A stretch of DNA of 64,000 bases from Gemmobacter sp. 24YEA27. Lineage in GTDB: Bacteria; Pseudomonadota; Alphaproteobacteria; Rhodobacterales; Rhodobacteraceae. A program made the translations under genes and the position numbers. The notes below the pieces were generated by a model. The model made no database searches and was not told the DNA's origin. It worked only from the letters and a program-made list of their open reading frames with translations. Of the stretch, positions 51,906-60,704 are shown piece by piece. Location: assembly GCF_030052995.1 (NCBI RefSeq), contig NZ_JASJPW010000001.1:988501-1052500 (forward strand). The letters are read 5' to 3'. The first letter of the stretch is position 1. Each line of letters starts with the position of its first letter.

Positions 51906-54083
51906 TCACATGCCCCTCACTGCGTTGATGATATTGCGCGCCATCAGCCCATGACCGGGGCGGTTGGGATGCAGCCCATCCGCGAGAAACTTGCCGGCAT
52001 CCGCGCGCACGAAAGGCGCATAGTTGTCGATCAGGTCCAGTGTGTTATCCTGCGCCGTCTCCAGCAGCATCTGCCGGATATCCCCCATCGTGCATTTGAA
52101 ATCGGGCGGGCCGTCCAGCGTCGGGCGGTTGGCGCACATCATGATCAGCTTGGCCGTGGGCGAGAGGGTTTTCACCGTGTCGATCAGCGCCTGCGCATGT
52201 CCGCGCGCCTCGGACAGCGTATAGGACAGGTCCGGGCGCTTGCCGCGGTCATTGGTCCCAAGCTGGATGAAGATAAACCCGTCCTCGGCATCAACCGCCA
52301 GACCATCGCCGAAGCCGCCCGAGGTCAGCATATTGTTGCGATAGGTCATAAAGGACGTGCCGTTGATCCCCTGATTGGAAATCACGATCTGGCGGCGGAA
52401 CTCGATGGCATAGGTATAAAGCGACTGCGTCGCCCCGGCCCCGGCATTATTCACCGTGCGGATCTCGATATCCGCATCAACGGTATAGCCGGGTAAGGCG
52501 TGGTGGCGACGGGTGATCGCGGTATTACCATCCTCGCCCAGCGTGGTCGAATAGACGCCGCCAAGCTGCAACCCATTGACCCAGACCGTATAATCAAGAC
52601 AGCCAGTCGAAAGCGCGGCAAAGCAGAAGGTGAACTCTTTGCCTGTCATCTTGAAGGCATATTTGCCAGAGCTTGTGCCGCCCGATCCGTCAGTAAACCG
52701 ATGCTGCGCGCCGTAGGGATAGGCGGCGTTATAGAGCACCTGCTGCGTGAAGCTGCCCCCGGTGATCGTGACAGCGAACTTTGGCCCTGCCGGGAACACC
52801 CCATCGGTGCGCGAGAAGGTCGCGATACTCTCGCCCGATGGGCTGGCGGGCCAATTCGAGAGGACCGGCGCGGCCCCGTCCGCATACTGCTTGCCGATCC
52901 AGCGTTTAAGCTCATTGGCCCAGGAGGCCGTGTTGTAAAGGTTCCTGGCATCCGAACCAGTCGCATCGCGCGGCGTATCAGCGCCGTTCTCGGGCAGAGT
53001 TTGCCCCCAGGTTATGCTGTCGCCCAGAAGGCTGATTTTGAGGTATTGCCGGAAGGGGTCGCCAAGCGCGCGGGCCAGTTTGGCAATCTGGCCGCCAAAG
53101 CGCCAGACAGCCGCCGGGGCGTCGTCCAGCTCACCCAAAACCAGCGTGGACCGCCTCAGTCCTCCGACCGAAAAGAAGCCGTTGATGTATTTGTTGCCGG
53201 CGGGGATCGCGGTGACCACAGGGGCTGCGATTTCTCCCATGGCGCCAGGTTGAATGCCGGGCAGGTTTGCGATGTCTGAAAGGCCGCCCTTGATGAACGA
53301 ATAGGCCTCGCCGATATCCTCACGCCACGAGGGCGGGGCGATGGTGAAACCGCCGCCCAGCACGTCAATAGGCAGCCCATTGAAGGGCCGAATATGCCGC
53401 CCCTCTCCATTGTGACGATACCAGAGCTTCGCCTTGCCGCTGGCGGTTCGGATGATGATCGAGGTGTCGCCGACCCACGTCTCGCGCCCCGTGGCGATGC
53501 GATGGCTGGCGGCGCCCATCACGCCGTTGAGGATGTTCTTCTTGCTGCCGTCCGGGGCGATGAATTGCACCGTGGTCACGCGCTGGCCGATGCGGCCCGG
53601 CACGATCAGCCAGGGGCCATCACCTTGCGGCATGGCGCGCGTCAGGGCCTCGCCAAGCGGGCCGTGCGGGAAGTGGCGCCAGGGAGCCTCATGGACCAGT
53701 CCCAGCTCTTCGGGGAAGCCCTTGCGCGCGAGGTATGGATGCTGCGCCTGCTGGCTGGTCTTAGCGATATCGGCACAGACGCGGGCGACAGCCTCGCGCT
53801 CTTCCCGCTCGCGGCGCTCTGCCCCTGGGTCGCGACGGCGAACCGCAGGCGTGTAAATGCCTTCCTCGCCAGCCCGGAAGGTGTGTTTTTCGCCGGTCGC
53901 CCAATTCCAGCAGACCCCACCCTTGCCATCATCAAAAACGAACACGCGGCCTGATTTATTCGTTCGAGCCTTGCCTGTGACCGGGCACTGAACCCACTTT
54001 CCAGGATGGGTATTGCGCGGAACTTCAATCCCTACCGCCTGGCAACCCGCATGTAGTGCGTCAGAGAATGACATATGGATCAT
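51906..54083 (-). CDS. Chimeric ORF: phage primase N-terminus, prim-pol fragment and SGNH tail domain
   Basis: One open frame of 725 residues with unrelated parts. Residues 1-204 match the N-terminal part of phage toprim-type primases (WVQCPVTGKARTNKSGRVFV, HPYLARKGFPEELGL, NGVMGAASHRIATGRETWV), breaking where the toprim motif should begin. Residues ~206-280 match bifunctional primase-polymerase proteins (IIRTASGKAKLWYRHNGEGR, IDVLGGGFTIAPPSW, YSFIKGGLSDIANLPGI). From ~348 an SGNH hydrolase starts (ISLLGDSITWG, FIQLGTNDRGK, LADGLHPNRPGHG), typical of a tail protein. No catalytic primase core remains; the hydrolase part could still work. Best explained by in-frame deletion fusions. Confidence 0.8.
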   Translation of the reverse strand: MIHMSFSDALHAGCQAVGIEVPRNTHPGKWVQCPVTGKARTNKSGRVFVFDDGKGGVCWNWATGEKHTFRAGEEGIYTPAVRRRDPGAERREREEREAVARVCADIAKTSQQAQHPYLARKGFPEELGLVHEAPWRHFPHGPLGEALTRAMPQGDGPWLIVPGRIGQRVTTVQFIAPDGSKKNILNGVMGAASHRIATGRETWVGDTSIIIRTASGKAKLWYRHNGEGRHIRPFNGLPIDVLGGGFTIAPPSWREDIGEAYSFIKGGLSDIANLPGIQPGAMGEIAAPVVTAIPAGNKYINGFFSVGGLRRSTLVLGELDDAPAAVWRFGGQIAKLARALGDPFRQYLKISLLGDSITWGQTLPENGADTPRDATGSDARNLYNTASWANELKRWIGKQYADGAAPVLSNWPASPSGESIATFSRTDGVFPAGPKFAVTITGGSFTQQVLYNAAYPYGAQHRFTDGSGGTSSGKYAFKMTGKEFTFCFAALSTGCLDYTVWVNGLQLGGVYSTTLGEDGNTAITRRHHALPGYTVDADIEIRTVNNAGAGATQSLYTYAIEFRRQIVISNQGINGTSFMTYRNNMLTSGGFGDGLAVDAEDGFIFIQLGTNDRGKRPDLSYTLSEARGHAQALIDTVKTLSPTAKLIMMCANRPTLDGPPDFKCTMGDIRQMLLETAQDNTLDLIDNYAPFVRADAGKFLADGLHPNRPGHGLMARNIINAVRGM

Positions 54084-55433
54084 GTCCGCCTCCGCTTGCT
54101 GCCTTTGCGGAAGCGCTGTTGCTCGCGCTCGATCAACGCATAGGCGCCCTGGTCAGCAACCTGAGGCGGCGCGGTGCCCCACGCTCTGGCAGGCCAGTCG
54201 TTCGGGTAAACACCGTGGAAGATACCCTTTGCCCATTTGAGCGCATGATCCGCGCCCCTGGTGCTGTGCCCGTGCGTGTAAGCCAGTGCAGCCAGCCAGA
54301 CGGCCTTGGGGTCTTTCAGGCAATCGGCCCGCAGCCCTTTGCGCGCTGTGAGGCCCAGCGCCTCAGGATCAAACTCGCGCATCGACCCTTCGACGGCGAC
54401 GATCTCAGAGCGGGCTGGTCGCTCATAGCCGCAGGCCAGACAGCTACCGGAGCGCAGGACACCTGAGCATTGCGGGCAAACCGCTTTCTCCCGCGTGGTC
54501 TCGTCGCGCTTGCGGGGGGTGCTGTCGCGCTTCTCGGCCTTCGATAGTTCGCCTGGCCCATTTTCCCAGACATCGAACATATCAACGGCAAAGCGCTCGA
54601 TGTTGCCGGAGTGGTCAAGCCAGAGGGCTTTGTCTTTGCCTTCGTGCGAGCGCATGATGCGCCCGATCTCCTGTATGTGGCTGGAAAGGCTTTTGCGATA
54701 CGGGCGGCAACTGATACCGCAAAGGATGTCGGGAACGTCGAAACCCTTGGTCAGCGCGGCGCAGGAAACCAGACCGTGAATGATGCTGTCGGGCCGCTTG
54801 AACTCGGCGATTTTCGCGGCTCGATCATCGTCAGATCCATCCTTGTAGCTCACCTGCTGGAAATTGAACCCGGCATCTGCAAACGCCCGGCAAAGCACCT
54901 GACCGTGATCGACCGTGGGTGAAAATACGATGGTCTTGACCGGCCCGCCGAAATGCTCGCGGGTCTTTTTGATCCATTCCTCGACCACATTGCCGATGAT
55001 ACGAATACCAGCTTCACCGGCGCTGGCGCCTGAGAATTCCCCCATGCTGATGCTCAGATCTGCATCGTCCGGGCTCTTGGCGACATAGATGGTCGGGCGA
55101 ATGAGGTAGCCGCTTTCGATGAGGCGGTTGGTCGAAATGACATTCACCATTCCCTGCCACGTGTTCCCCATGCCGGAAGCAAAGGGGGTGGCGGTCAGGC
55201 CGATGGCTATAGCCTCAGGATGCCGGTCCATGAAAGCTAGCGTGTCCGCATACTGACAATGGCATTCGTCATAAATGAACAGGTTCGGGGATCGTGGGAG
55301 GGTGCGTTTCGCGAGCGTCTGCACAGAGCAAACCTGAACATTTTCACGCGGCGACCAGCGATCATTGATGCCCTGCACAACCCCGTGGCGGATGCCATAC
55401 TTGTCCAGCGTCCTTGAGGTCTGGGTGACCAGC
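54080..55433 (-). pseudogene. Phage DEAD/DEAH-type helicase lacking its N-terminus
   Basis: Superfamily 2 helicase. The visible part starts VTQTSRTLDKYGIRHGVVQG (motif Ib region) and continues with the motif II variant FIYDECHCQY, motif III GLTATPF, C-terminal motifs VSCAALTKGFDVPD and HIQEIGRIMRSHEGKDKALW, and a zinc-ribbon-like CPQCSGVLRSGSCLACGY. The Q-motif and Walker A are missing: at about 55431 the sequence switches to an antisense segment of another gene. ATPase activity is therefore not expected. Its stop overlaps the primase start (ATGA), the normal early-gene order. Confidence 0.82.
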
Positions 55434-55799
55434 GTACGCTTTCTGGGCGGCACACCAGAATGCCATCTGCAGGTGATCGAGGTGCTGCTTGCGCTCGGCC
55501 TGTCCGCGACCTCGGAACGCATGGGGATGTGCGCAAAGCAACAGGCCGCGCCTGAGGCCGCAGAGGCATATGCGAGAACCCGAAAGGACATGCATGATGC
55601 GCCTGATCTCGGCAATGACCTGACGCTGCTCGCCGCTGGCTGCATGAACGGGACGCAAACCAGCGGTGAGGCGCTCTACGATGCTTCGCGGGCGGCGAGG
55701 GCTGATCATGCGGCGGTACCGGCGGTCTCGCTGGTTGACCGCGTGGTGGTGAGCGGGGCTAGGCTGATCGCGCTGATCGATGCGGGCTGCGCGCGATGA
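55434..55799 (+). pseudogene. 5'-truncated phage gene sharing a segment with the 44.8-kb gene
   Basis: Reads VRFLGGTPECHLQVIEVLLA, LGLSATSERMGM, then QAAPEAAEAYARTRKDMHDA and a Leu/Ala-rich helical tail ending LIALIDAGCAR. The first ~40 codons match the centre of the gene at 44810-45109, including 21 identical bases, but the start region is absent because the sequence begins at the helicase breakpoint. Stop overlaps the ATG of the following NrdH-like remnant. Confidence 0.55.
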
Positions 55800-56016
55800 T
55801 CATCCTCTGCGGCAAACCCCGCTACGTCAGTTCGATGCCACCAATCGCGCGCTGGATCAGGCCGGGATCCGGTATGGCGTGATCGACCTGACCGGGGAGG
55901 CCAAGGCTATGGACTATGTCCAGAGCCTTGGATACCGGCAGGTGCCTGTCGTGGTCATCGAAGAGTGCCGGCACCGGGCAGGGTCTCAGCCGGGAAAGAT
56001 CGCCACGCTGAGGTGA
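55796..56016 (+). pseudogene. NrdH-like glutaredoxin remnant with lost active site
   Basis: Similar to phage and bacterial NrdH redoxins: MIILCGKP start, then DATNRALDQAGIRYGVIDL, AMDYVQSLGYRQVPVVVIEE and a degenerate C-terminus. The start and the DATN part are in different frames; one base seems to be missing near 55827. Where a CxxC redox pair is expected (C-V-Q-C before DATN) the codons read Tyr and Phe (TAC, TTC), each one base from Cys. The C-terminal WxGFRPDKI-type motif also reads RAGSQPGKI. A dead gene. Confidence 0.65.
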
Positions 56017-56348
56017 CAATGCCGGGAAGCCCGGCAATGAACTCGTGCAGGGGTTGCACAGGTCGTCACCTTTTAGACCAAATTTTCGAACAAAAAGTCT
56101 GCTGAGAGCCGCCCCGGGATGCCGTGGGCGGCCCTTCAGCAACGCCATCCCGATGTCTGCCATGCAGGCTCCCGTCGCTCCTGTTCGCTCGATCAATCCG
56201 CTCTTTGCCCGGAGACAGTCCGGCACGACAAACTATCAGGACTATCCCTGTTACGGGGGATCGTATATCCGGGTTCGCGAGGTATTCACTCCGCCCGCCG
56301 CACACCCGGCGCTGGCCGCCACAGCTGGAGCAGAAGGAACCTGAGACG
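56017..56348. other. Spacer before glycosyltransferase gene
   Basis: About 330 bp. It holds the hairpin at 56104-56135 and a probable promoter region for the glycosyltransferase/epimerase pair; the long frame running into the glycosyltransferase from 56124 lacks coding character before 56349. Confidence 0.4.
56104..56135 (+). terminator. Hairpin, inverted second copy of the one at 45.9 kb
   Basis: The stem (AGAGCCGCCC against GGGCGGCCCT, one mismatch) encloses CGGGATGCCGT. The 29 bases from 56104 are identical to the reverse complement of 45919-45947. Here the T-run has become CTTCAGC, so terminator strength is reduced. Confidence 0.6.
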
Positions 56349-58091
56349 ATGAACGCCCCGGTCCTCACGTCTGCGCTGGCGCTTGGCGATGCCGCCCTGC
56401 CTGGCCTCGACGATCTTCCCCGCATCCGCCACGTCCCGGGCGAGCTGAGTTTCGAGGGCCACCGCATTGCCCTTCCTGCTGCGCGACTGGATGTGGCTGC
56501 GGCGATCGCGGCCGGGAAGCTCGACGAATGGGTTGCAGTCGCTCGCTGGATCTCAGACCGCCTGGGTCCAGACCGCGCGTTGATCATCTCGCATGGCAAT
56601 CCTCTGCGCGACCTGGCACTGCTGGGCGCGGCCCAGGGGCTGTTTTCCTATGGCCTGACCTTCGCACAGGCCCTTCAGCGTGTTTTCGTCGGGGACTATG
56701 CCCTGATCGGGTCAGCTTCGCTGTGCATCTTTGCCGATGCCGACATAGAGGAACAGTTCCGCCGCGCCTATGTTCCCCATTACACCGGTGTCCTGGCTTC
56801 CGATGGTCCACAGGCCATCGTCCGCGCGCTGGAGCCCGTGCGCGCCACCCCGGTCAGCCTCCAACCATCCGGGAAGACCGGCTCGGGGAAGCTGAAGGTA
56901 TTGCTGATCGCCTATTTCTCCGGCCCATCCAGAACGGTCGGGGTGCAGCGGATCAATTACTGGCACGCTCAGATGGAAGCCCTGTCGCAGGGAGAGGTGG
57001 AGATCACCCTCGCCACGGCGACACCATGGCCGAACCCTCCCGAGAATGTGCGGATCATCCCCGACCGGGGCCCTGCCGTGCTGATCAGGCCCGACGGCAA
57101 GCCTGAAAGCTGGGCCGTTCCCTTCCTCGACAGCGAGAAGCTGAATGCCAAGAGCGCCTCAACGCTTTCCTATTACTGGCGCATCGCACTGGAGCGGCAT
57201 TTCGAGGCCGCAGACGATCAATACGACGTGGTGATTCTGTCAGGCAATCCCTTTGCGGTCTTCGACTTCACCACCTGGGCCAAACGCCGCTGGTATGCGC
57301 GGGTGATCCTCGATTACCGCGATCCCTTTGCCAACAATCCACGCATGGCTTTCACGCCGCAGGCGCGGGAAGCTGTCCGTTACCTCGAACAGGGCTATAA
57401 CCTCCAGGCCGACCTGGTGACCGTCGTCAACGACGACTGCGTCGCCAAAGTTGAGTCGCTGGAAGATGTGCCGGTCAAAGTCATCCCGAACGGCTTTGAC
57501 GAGCGCACCCTCGTACAAGCGCGGACACGCTGGCGGGAGGCGGATTCGTCTATCCACTTCGTCCATGCCGGGACGATCTTCCATGATCGCTCGCCCACGG
57601 CGCTGATCGGGGCGCTGGATCCCATGCGCCACCGGTTGCATCACATCGGTAACCTCGCAGGCATCGATCCCGCCGACCAGGAGGCGCCTCAGGTGGAGCT
57701 GCACGGCACGCTGCCCTACCCCGAAGTGCTGGGCCTGATCTCGCAGGCCGATTGTGGCATCGTCTTCGTCTCGGAAACCGGATTCGAAACGCCAACCAAG
57801 CTTTACGACTACCTGGCCTATAGTCTGGACATCCTGATCGTCACCCATGGCCCACTATATGGCGGCGCGGTTGCCGAGGTGCTGAAAGGGCTTGAGGGAA
57901 TCTATTGGGCACAGAATACGCCTGAGGGACTTGCCTCCTTCATCGCTGATTATACGCCCGCGGTCAGGCGGCGCGACGTGTCATATAATGACCGGTTCAC
58001 TCGCCGCGGCGGCACCCTCGAACTGCTTGAGCAGATCGGCCGGCTGACCGGGCATTCCTTCGCCCAGAAGAAGACGGGAATGGACGCATGA
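56349..58091 (+). CDS. Glycosyltransferase family 4-like protein with N-terminal extension
   Basis: Protein of 580 residues. Residues ~185-575 form a GT-B glycosyltransferase: N-lobe KLKVLLIAYFSGPSRTVGVQ, donor-side LVTVVNDDCVAKV, VKVIPNGFDERTL and IHFVHAGTIFHDRSP, and the GT4-like acidic motif region FVSETGFETPTKLYDYLAYS. The first ~180 residues (LIISHGNPLRDLALLGAAQG, FVGDYALIGSASLC) have no domain I recognise. ATG at 56349 follows AAGGAACC. Coupled to wecB by a four-base overlap, suggesting transfer of an N-acetylmannosamine-derived sugar to a surface glycan. Confidence 0.8.
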   Translation: MNAPVLTSALALGDAALPGLDDLPRIRHVPGELSFEGHRIALPAARLDVAAAIAAGKLDEWVAVARWISDRLGPDRALIISHGNPLRDLALLGAAQGLFSYGLTFAQALQRVFVGDYALIGSASLCIFADADIEEQFRRAYVPHYTGVLASDGPQAIVRALEPVRATPVSLQPSGKTGSGKLKVLLIAYFSGPSRTVGVQRINYWHAQMEALSQGEVEITLATATPWPNPPENVRIIPDRGPAVLIRPDGKPESWAVPFLDSEKLNAKSASTLSYYWRIALERHFEAADDQYDVVILSGNPFAVFDFTTWAKRRWYARVILDYRDPFANNPRMAFTPQAREAVRYLEQGYNLQADLVTVVNDDCVAKVESLEDVPVKVIPNGFDERTLVQARTRWREADSSIHFVHAGTIFHDRSPTALIGALDPMRHRLHHIGNLAGIDPADQEAPQVELHGTLPYPEVLGLISQADCGIVFVSETGFETPTKLYDYLAYSLDILIVTHGPLYGGAVAEVLKGLEGIYWAQNTPEGLASFIADYTPAVRRRDVSYNDRFTRRGGTLELLEQIGRLTGHSFAQKKTGMDA

Positions 58092-59146
58092 CGAAATCAA
58101 TCCTGACTGTGGTCGGCGCCAGGCCGCAATTCGTAAAGGCGGGAGCGGTCAGCCGGGCGCTGCGCGCCCACCCGGAACTAACCGAGTGGATCGTTCATAC
58201 GGGCCAGCACCACGACGCCAATATGTCCGACATTTTTTTTACCGAAATGGATATTCCCGCCCCGCGCTGGAGTCTGGACATTCATGGCGGCCAGCACGGC
58301 GAGATGACGGGCCGGATGTTGGCGGCATTGGAAACGGTCATGGTTGAGAACCGCCCGGACCTCGTGCTTGTCTATGGGGATACCAACTCCACCCTGGCGG
58401 GTGCGCTTGCGGCGGCAAAGCTGGGCATTCCGATCGCCCATGTCGAGGCGGGGCTGCGCTCCTTCAACCGTGCCATGCCCGAGGAGATCAACCGCGTCCT
58501 GACCGACCACCTCAGCGCCCTGTTGTTCTGCCCCACTGGCCTCTCTGTGCGCAACCTGGCCGCCGAGGGAATCACCGGACCGCAGGTGCATGAGGTGGGC
58601 GATGTCATGTTCGACGCCACGCTGCATGCCCGCGGCCTGTCGGCCGCCCGCTCCGATATCCTCAGGGACCTCGGCCTGACGCCGAAGAGCTATTGCCTCG
58701 CCACCATCCACCGGGCGGAGAACACCTCCTCGCCCGAAAAGCTGGCACGGGTTATCGCCTATCTGCGCGAGGCCGCGGCGGCAGAGGGTGTTCCATTGGT
58801 GCTCCCCCTGCATCCGCGTACCCGGCAAGTGGCCGCGAGCCTGGATCTGGATGGGATCATGGTGATTGAGCCGCAGGGTTATTTTGACTTCCACCGACTT
58901 CTCGGTGATGCCCGGCTGATGCTTACTGACTCCGGAGGGGTGCAGAAGGAAGCCTATTTCCATTCCGTTCCCTGCGTAACGCTGCGTGACGAAACCGAAT
59001 GGGTTGAGACGATCGAAGCCGGCTGGAACCGCCTCTGGACACAGAAAGGCCAGACCGGGCGACGGTCGATTCCCGATTACGGTACAGGCGACAGCGCCGG
59101 TGCCATCACCCGCATCCTTTCTGACTTCCTCTATCGGAGTCGCTGA
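58088..59146 (+). CDS. wecB: UDP-N-acetylglucosamine 2-epimerase (non-hydrolysing)
   Basis: Cytoplasmic epimerase of 352 residues converting UDP-GlcNAc to UDP-ManNAc for surface polysaccharide. Family motifs are intact: GARPQFVKAGAVSRAL, HTGQHHDANMSDIFF, VYGDTNSTLAGALAAAKL, HVEAGLRSFNRAMPEEINR, ATIHRAENTSS and LTDSGGVQKEAYFHSVPCVT. Slightly shorter than E. coli WecB (about 375). Forms a two-gene unit with the upstream glycosyltransferase. Its position inside a phage remnant suggests cargo, possibly altering the host surface, or chromosomal genes caught between two prophages. Confidence 0.93.
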   Translation: MTKSILTVVGARPQFVKAGAVSRALRAHPELTEWIVHTGQHHDANMSDIFFTEMDIPAPRWSLDIHGGQHGEMTGRMLAALETVMVENRPDLVLVYGDTNSTLAGALAAAKLGIPIAHVEAGLRSFNRAMPEEINRVLTDHLSALLFCPTGLSVRNLAAEGITGPQVHEVGDVMFDATLHARGLSAARSDILRDLGLTPKSYCLATIHRAENTSSPEKLARVIAYLREAAAAEGVPLVLPLHPRTRQVAASLDLDGIMVIEPQGYFDFHRLLGDARLMLTDSGGVQKEAYFHSVPCVTLRDETEWVETIEAGWNRLWTQKGQTGRRSIPDYGTGDSAGAITRILSDFLYRSR

Positions 59147-59848
59147 CCGGACTTCACCAAGTGTAGCTTTTGCCTCGTGCTGGTCATTGTTGCATAACTC
59201 TGGCTGTAAAGGATTCAAATTTTGAATCCAGGGGGTCAGACGGTCCACATTGGCAAACCATCACCGGCCCGCCTGACTGCCGAAATCCAGATCTGCATCG
59301 CACTGATCAACCGTAGCTCTAACCTCGGAACGGCAGGGACCGTCCGCGTGGGGTGATGACAGCCGGGAAAGGGGGGCATCATTTCTCCGGCGGGAATTGC
59401 GCAATAACGCCGAAGCGAGTTCACTCTCCAACACGGACGGGCTGATCGCCTCAGATGTGGGAGGATCTCAGCGATCCTGGGCCATCAGCAGCGTCCATAG
59501 TGGGCATGCCAAGCCGAACCCCGCAGGGTTGTGCCTGATTTCCGAACTGAGCGGGAGCATTGTTTCCGTGGGCGTCGAAACCCGGACTGAGATATACCCG
59601 ACTGCCGATTTTTACGGCCCACCGTTGGCGCGGAGGCGTTGGGCGAGCGCATCCTTGGCGGGATGCAGGACGACAGCCTGGCGACCGTCCGTCGACCCAT
59701 GGCTTATGTCGGGGAAGGCGCGCCATGCAATACCCTTTTGGGGCGAAAAGCGTCCCACCTGTCTTCAGCAGGTTTCGAACGTCCCGGCGCCAGGCTGTCG
59801 CTGGCAGAAGGCCATCGAAAGCCGGTTCTGACCGCGAGTACGAAAACC
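59147..59848. other. About 700 bp without an intact gene
   Basis: No family recognised. A plus-strand stretch from about 59635 (GERILGGMQDDSLATVRRPM, then NTLLGRKASHLSSAGFERPG) runs open into the right cassette and might be a decayed coding remnant. The last ~60 bp before 59849 align with the sequence in front of the left cassette, but the TTCTCAAG operator-like repeats present there are missing here. Confidence 0.4.
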
Positions 59849-60031
59849 GTGACCAGGCTCGATATGGGGCAGTTCCATCTGCCGCCCGCTCGCCGTGACC
59901 CGTTGTACGACCAAGTTGCCCTTGCTCTGGACGCGATCACCGCGCCCGCGCCCGGCCCCGGCGAGATTGCCGAGGCCGTCAGCTATCTGCGCCACGCCCT
60001 GCGCCTGATCAAATCGGGGGTGACGGCATGA
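59849..60031 (+). CDS. Phage early-cassette protein 1, right copy (60 aa)
   Basis: VTRLDMGQFHLPPARRDPLY..., ending SYLRHALRLIKSGVTA. GTG at 59849 is chosen because it aligns exactly with the ATG of the left copy; an internal ATG at 59864 is the alternative. Overlaps the next gene by four bases. Function unknown. Confidence 0.7.
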   Translation: MTRLDMGQFHLPPARRDPLYDQVALALDAITAPAPGPGEIAEAVSYLRHALRLIKSGVTA

Positions 60032-60300
60032 TAACCGAGGGTGACAAGGCATCGCTCCGCATGGAGCGCGTGACTGTGCGCGAGATTGCCCGCCAGGTGG
60101 CGAAAGAGGCCGGGGTGAAGCCTGCGGTGATCTTCGGGCCAAGCCGCAAGCAGAAGGACTTCAGGCTGCGCGCCCTGGTCTGCTTCACCCCCCGCCGCCA
60201 CGGCATGAGCTATCCCAGGATCGGCATGGCTCTTGGCCGGGATCACAGCACCATCCGAAGCGCGGTAGTCAATGAGCGGCGCAGGAGGGGTGAGGCATGA
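60028..60300 (+). CDS. DnaA domain IV-like HTH protein, right copy
   Basis: Ninety residues, differing from the left copy at only about nine positions (for example CFTPRRHG versus CYIARRHG). Retains the DnaA-box recognition segment RIGMALGRDHSTIRSAVV. Lacks an AAA+ domain. Near-identity at protein level while neighbouring cassette proteins have drifted implies selection or recent exchange on this gene. Confidence 0.82.
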   Translation: MITEGDKASLRMERVTVREIARQVAKEAGVKPAVIFGPSRKQKDFRLRALVCFTPRRHGMSYPRIGMALGRDHSTIRSAVVNERRRRGEA

Positions 60301-60704
60301 AGCGGCGCGACATTCTTTCGCTCGCGCCTGCCGCGGTGCTGGGCTGCACGATCCCGGTTGGCGCCTGCACCCTGACCCTGTCCGAAACGCCGATCATGGC
60401 CCTGCATCGCAGGTACGTGGACATAAATGATGCCGCTCGGGCATATGTTCACGACGAGATTTCCGGCGAGGGCGAAGGCGACGCAGTCGAGCGGCTTTTC
60501 TTCCGGGAGTGGGATCGTGTTGAGGATGCTATAACGGCGATCCCGCCCACCACCGCACAGGACATGACGGCGAAGACGCTGGTCGCGCACTGCCATGGCG
60601 ATTTCACTTGCCTGAACTACGATACGTCGCCGTTCTGGGCCGAGGCCCGCGCGCTGGTGGGGGGAGACGAATGCGCAAAACCCTCGACGCTCTCGATGAA
60701 CTGA
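60297..60704 (+). CDS. Phage early-cassette protein 3, right copy, RR-type signal (135 aa)
   Basis: MKRRDILSLAPAAVLGCTIP signal region as in the left copy; mature part with MALHRRYVDI, TAQDMTAKTLVAHCHGDF and PFWAEARALVG. The stop that ends the left copy (GAATGA) reads GAATGC here, so the frame runs on for ten further codons overlapping the next gene. This C-terminal extension is probably accidental. Confidence 0.72.
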   Translation: MKRRDILSLAPAAVLGCTIPVGACTLTLSETPIMALHRRYVDINDAARAYVHDEISGEGEGDAVERLFFREWDRVEDAITAIPPTTAQDMTAKTLVAHCHGDFTCLNYDTSPFWAEARALVGGDECAKPSTLSMN

